Part shown: one piece after another, positions 5,961 to 7,891 of the stretch
Layout of the letters: every line of letters starts with the position of its first letter
Position numbering within the stretch: the first letter of the stretch is position 1
DNA from: Candidatus Iainarchaeum sp.
GTDB taxonomy: Archaea > Micrarchaeota > Micrarchaeia > Anstonellales > Bilamarchaeaceae
DNA length: 7,891 nt
Direction of reading: 5' to 3'
Assembly (NCBI GenBank): GCA_028711485.1
Contig: JAQTSF010000033.1
Location: 1 to 7,891 of the forward strand
The notes under the pieces: model-generated
The model's database searches: none
What the model was told of the DNA's origin: nothing
Seen by the model: the letters and a program-made list of their open reading frames with translations, nothing else
Translations under genes and position numbers: made by a program

Positions 5961-6461
5961 ATGAAAGATTCTTGCGAGGTATGTGGAAAAAAAGAACCTC
6001 GTTTTTTAATTCATTTAGAAGGAGCCAATCTAATGGCATGCGGTTCTTGTGCACGTGAGGGAAAAATAATTTCTTCTCTAGATAGTATGAGCCCCCAGGA
6101 TCTTTCTTCACGAAAATATTCTGCTCCCCCCAAAGCCCTTAGGGAAGAAGAAAGTGCAATTGAGGGTTATGGTTCCATAATCCGAAGAAAAATACAAGAA
6201 AAAGGACTAAAACGAGGGGAAGTTGCTAAAGCTATAAATGAAATGGAAAGTTATATTGAACATATAGAAAAAGAACAGACACTACCACCAATAAAAGTTT
6301 TAAAGAAACTTGAAAAATTTTTAGGGGTAAAATTAATAGAAAAAACATCTCCTTCATTGGATGATTCCTCCTTTTCAAATCAAAACTCAAAAAAAGACCT
6401 GACCTTAGCTGATATACTAGATTTCCAAAACAACAAAAAGAAAAAGAAGGATGAAGATTAA
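5961..6461 (+). CDS. Archaeal multiprotein bridging factor 1 (zinc ribbon plus HTH)
   Basis: Homologue of MBF1, a coactivator in eukaryotes; the archaeal protein has been linked to ribosomes and translation rather than clearly to transcription. The 166 residues show a zinc ribbon with C5-x2-C8 and C27-x2-C30, a flexible linker (about 35-68), and a Cro/C1-type helix-turn-helix from GSIIRRKIQEKGLKRGEVAKAI (71-92) to about 127. The tail has the DLTLADILDF segment (146-155), like the archaeal family's C-terminal strand, then a lysine run (159-163) and an acidic end. There is no membrane segment. The start is the only ATG before the zinc ribbon and appears leaderless. Its stop codon shares one base with the fen start (TAATG), so the two are probably co-transcribed and translationally coupled. 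Confidence 0.92.
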   Translation: MKDSCEVCGKKEPRFLIHLEGANLMACGSCAREGKIISSLDSMSPQDLSSRKYSAPPKALREEESAIEGYGSIIRRKIQEKGLKRGEVAKAINEMESYIEHIEKEQTLPPIKVLKKLEKFLGVKLIEKTSPSLDDSSFSNQNSKKDLTLADILDFQNNKKKKKDED

Positions 6462-7498
6462 TGGGAGTAGATATAGGTGATCTTGCAACTAAGCACACAA
6501 TTTCTATTTCTTCACTATCAGGAAAGACAATCGCAATAGATGCACTTAATTCTATTTATCAATTTCTTGCATCCATAAGACAGCCAGACGGAACTCCGCT
6601 CATGGATTTTAACGGAAACATTACTTCCCACCTCTCAGGTTTATTCTATAGAACATCAAGATTTTATGAAAATGGATTACTTGCTATTTATGTTTTTGAC
6701 GGAAAACCGCCTTCATTTAAAAGCGAGACAATCGAAAAAAGAATGAAAAATAAAAAAGAAGCAGAGGAGAAATGGAAAACCGCACTTGACGAAGAAAGGT
6801 ATGAAGACGCAAGAAAATTTGCACAGGCAACTTCAAGAGTAACTTCTGAAATGATTGAAGAATGCAAAGAGCTTTTAGATGGAATGGGCGTTCCCTGGAT
6901 ACAAGCAGAAAGCGAGGGTGAAGCTCAATCAGCGATAATGGCTGATAAAAAAATTGTTTATGCTTCTGCATCACAAGATTATGATTCTCTTCTTTTCGGA
7001 GCTCCGATCCTATTGCGAAATCTTTCAATAACTGGAAGAAGAAAAGTTCCTGGGAAAGATAAATATATTCTAGTAGAACCCGAGCAGATTCTTCTAGGAG
7101 AACTTCTTTCAAACCATAAAATAACCCGTGAAAAATTGATATGGATTGGAATATTATGCGGAACCGACTTTAACAAAGGAGTAAAAAAAGTAGGACCAAA
7201 AACTGCAATAAAAATAGTTTCAAAATATTCCTCTTTTGATGAACTTTCCAAATATATAGAGGAAAAATATTCACATACTTTTGAGGAAAACATAAATGAA
7301 GTTATTGATTTTTTTATGAAACCGCCTTATAAGGAATCTGGAAAAATAAAATTTAAAAAACCTGATAAGAACGCACTGAAAAAATTATTATGTGATAAAC
7401 ACAATTTTTCTGAGGAAAGAGTTGAACGAACCCTTGCAAATATGCAGAAAATTTCCCAGGACGTATTTGGACAGAGCAAATTAGATAAATGGTTTTAG
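6461..7498 (+). CDS. fen: Flap endonuclease 1 (FEN-1)
   Basis: Structure-specific 5' flap endonuclease that removes RNA-primed flaps during Okazaki fragment maturation and acts in base excision repair. At 345 residues it is full length. The N-terminal domain starts MGVDIGDL, whose start methionine is essential to the family's conserved N-terminus. The metal ligands expected from archaeal FEN-1 are all visible: D27, D80 (VFDGKPP), E152 and E154 (AESEGEAQ), D173 and D175 (SQDYDSLLFG) and D236 (CGTDFN). The helix-hairpin-helix/H3TH part is KKVGPKTAIKIV (242-253). The C-terminus is a canonical PCNA-interacting box, QSKLDKWF (338-345). The ATG overlaps the mbf1 stop by one base, with an AAGGATGA stretch upstream as a possible Shine-Dalgarno. 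Nothing appears degenerate. Confidence 0.97.
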   Translation: MGVDIGDLATKHTISISSLSGKTIAIDALNSIYQFLASIRQPDGTPLMDFNGNITSHLSGLFYRTSRFYENGLLAIYVFDGKPPSFKSETIEKRMKNKKEAEEKWKTALDEERYEDARKFAQATSRVTSEMIEECKELLDGMGVPWIQAESEGEAQSAIMADKKIVYASASQDYDSLLFGAPILLRNLSITGRRKVPGKDKYILVEPEQILLGELLSNHKITREKLIWIGILCGTDFNKGVKKVGPKTAIKIVSKYSSFDELSKYIEEKYSHTFEENINEVIDFFMKPPYKESGKIKFKKPDKNALKKLLCDKHNFSEERVERTLANMQKISQDVFGQSKLDKWF

Positions 7499-7524
7499 TC
7501 CTTAAAATGCAGAGGAGTCATCAA

Positions 7525-7534
7525 TTATTTAAAG
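7525..7534 (+). promoter_or_regulatory. TATA-like element of pyrD
   Basis: TTATTTAAAG lies in the 54-bp gap after fen, centred about 26 bp before the second of two tandem ATG codons (7556). This suggests pyrD has its own promoter and a leaderless transcript. No poly-T terminator or hairpin is visible after fen, so read-through is also possible. Confidence 0.4.
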
Positions 7535-7552
7535 TTATATTGTTAATTTCTT

Positions 7553-7891
7553 ATGATGCCAGATATCTCAGTTTCTCTAAAAGGATTGAAAGTGAATTCA
7601 CCACTCATACTTGCATCTGGGATACTAGGAACCTCAAAACCTCTTTTGGAAAGAATTGCAGATGAAGGAGCTGGAGCAGTAACAACAAAAACAATTACTC
7701 TAGAACCTCGAGAAGGTCATTATTCTCCAATAATAACCGAGGTGGAATCCGGATTATTAAATGCTGTTGGATACAAGAATCCAGGTATAGAAAAAGCATT
7801 AGAAGAATTTTCAAATTGGAACCACCCCGCTCCTTTAATATTCAGCATCACAGGAAAATCCCCAGAAGAATTCGAGCTTCTTGCAGAAAAA
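7553..7891 (+). CDS. pyrD: Dihydroorotate dehydrogenase, catalytic subunit, N-terminal part (runs off the window)
   Basis: Class 1 FMN enzyme that oxidises dihydroorotate to orotate in de novo pyrimidine synthesis. The first 113 codons are present, of about 300, and the frame is open to the last base. Visible are the N-terminal strand SVSLKGLKVNSPLILASG (6-23), GAGAVTTKTITLEPREG (40-56) with the FMN/substrate-contacting lysine region, GLLNAVGYKNPGIE (67-80), and the start of the next strand, PLIFSITGKSPEEF. The GLLNAVG..NPGIE segment resembles class 1B enzymes, which use a PyrK partner; the catalytic Cys/Ser that would confirm this lies beyond the window. Two ATG codons stand in tandem (7553 and 7556) without a Shine-Dalgarno; TATA spacing slightly favours the second. 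Confidence 0.93.
   Translation, partial: MMPDISVSLKGLKVNSPLILASGILGTSKPLLERIADEGAGAVTTKTITLEPREGHYSPIITEVESGLLNAVGYKNPGIEKALEEFSNWNHPAPLIFSITGKSPEEFELLAEK

Noticed and set aside
6474..6481. AGGTGATC, an excellent Shine-Dalgarno match, just inside fen
   Set aside because: It encodes the conserved FEN-1 N-terminus (IGDL), and no in-frame start follows at a suitable distance that would keep the conserved domain.
6717..7293. Two minus-strand open frames opposite fen
   Set aside because: They lie antisense to a full-length FEN-1 with all catalytic residues and show no family signature.

Overview
This is an archaeal core-gene window. It carries an archaeal-type PEP carboxylase, fibrillarin (FlpA), an archaeal MBF1, FEN-1 with a C-terminal PCNA-binding box, and a geranylgeranyl-reductase-type flavoprotein with a ferredoxin. 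The DNA is AT-rich and genes are packed with short or overlapping junctions. Several starts have no Shine-Dalgarno but have a TATA-like element about 25 bp upstream, which suggests leaderless archaeal transcripts. The lineage cannot be fixed from this window; a euryarchaeote or a DPANN-type archaeon would both fit.

Layout. A partial single-pass membrane protein (1-255, +) ends tail-to-tail with a leftward three-gene set: six-TM membrane protein, 2[4Fe-4S] ferredoxin and geranylgeranyl reductase (2416 down to 252). From a shared 64-bp intergenic region, archaeal PEP carboxylase (2481-3953) reads rightward. It ends convergently, with a 9-bp overlap, against a GT4 glycosyltransferase, which lies downstream of flpA on the minus strand (5759 down to 3945). 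A 201-bp divergent spacer (5760-5960) holds TATA-like elements for both sides and short repeats I could not assign. Then come mbf1 and fen, overlapping by one base, and the first 113 codons of pyrD, which runs off the right edge.

How the genes fit together. Ferredoxin plus reductase is a known pairing for saturating the isoprenoid chains of archaeal ether lipids, so the leftward set is probably a membrane-lipid maturation unit. The membrane protein in it has no known role. PEP carboxylase makes oxaloacetate and pyrD makes orotate. flpA, mbf1 and fen belong to RNA modification, transcription/translation and DNA replication. The GT4 enzyme beside flpA has no evident functional link to it.

I found no mobile element, CRISPR array, tRNA, rRNA or defence cassette, and no clearly new system. 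The points most worth a second look are a perfect 22-bp palindrome inside the reductase gene, an Asp-to-Thr change in its FAD-binding motif, and the repeat-containing flpA/mbf1 spacer.
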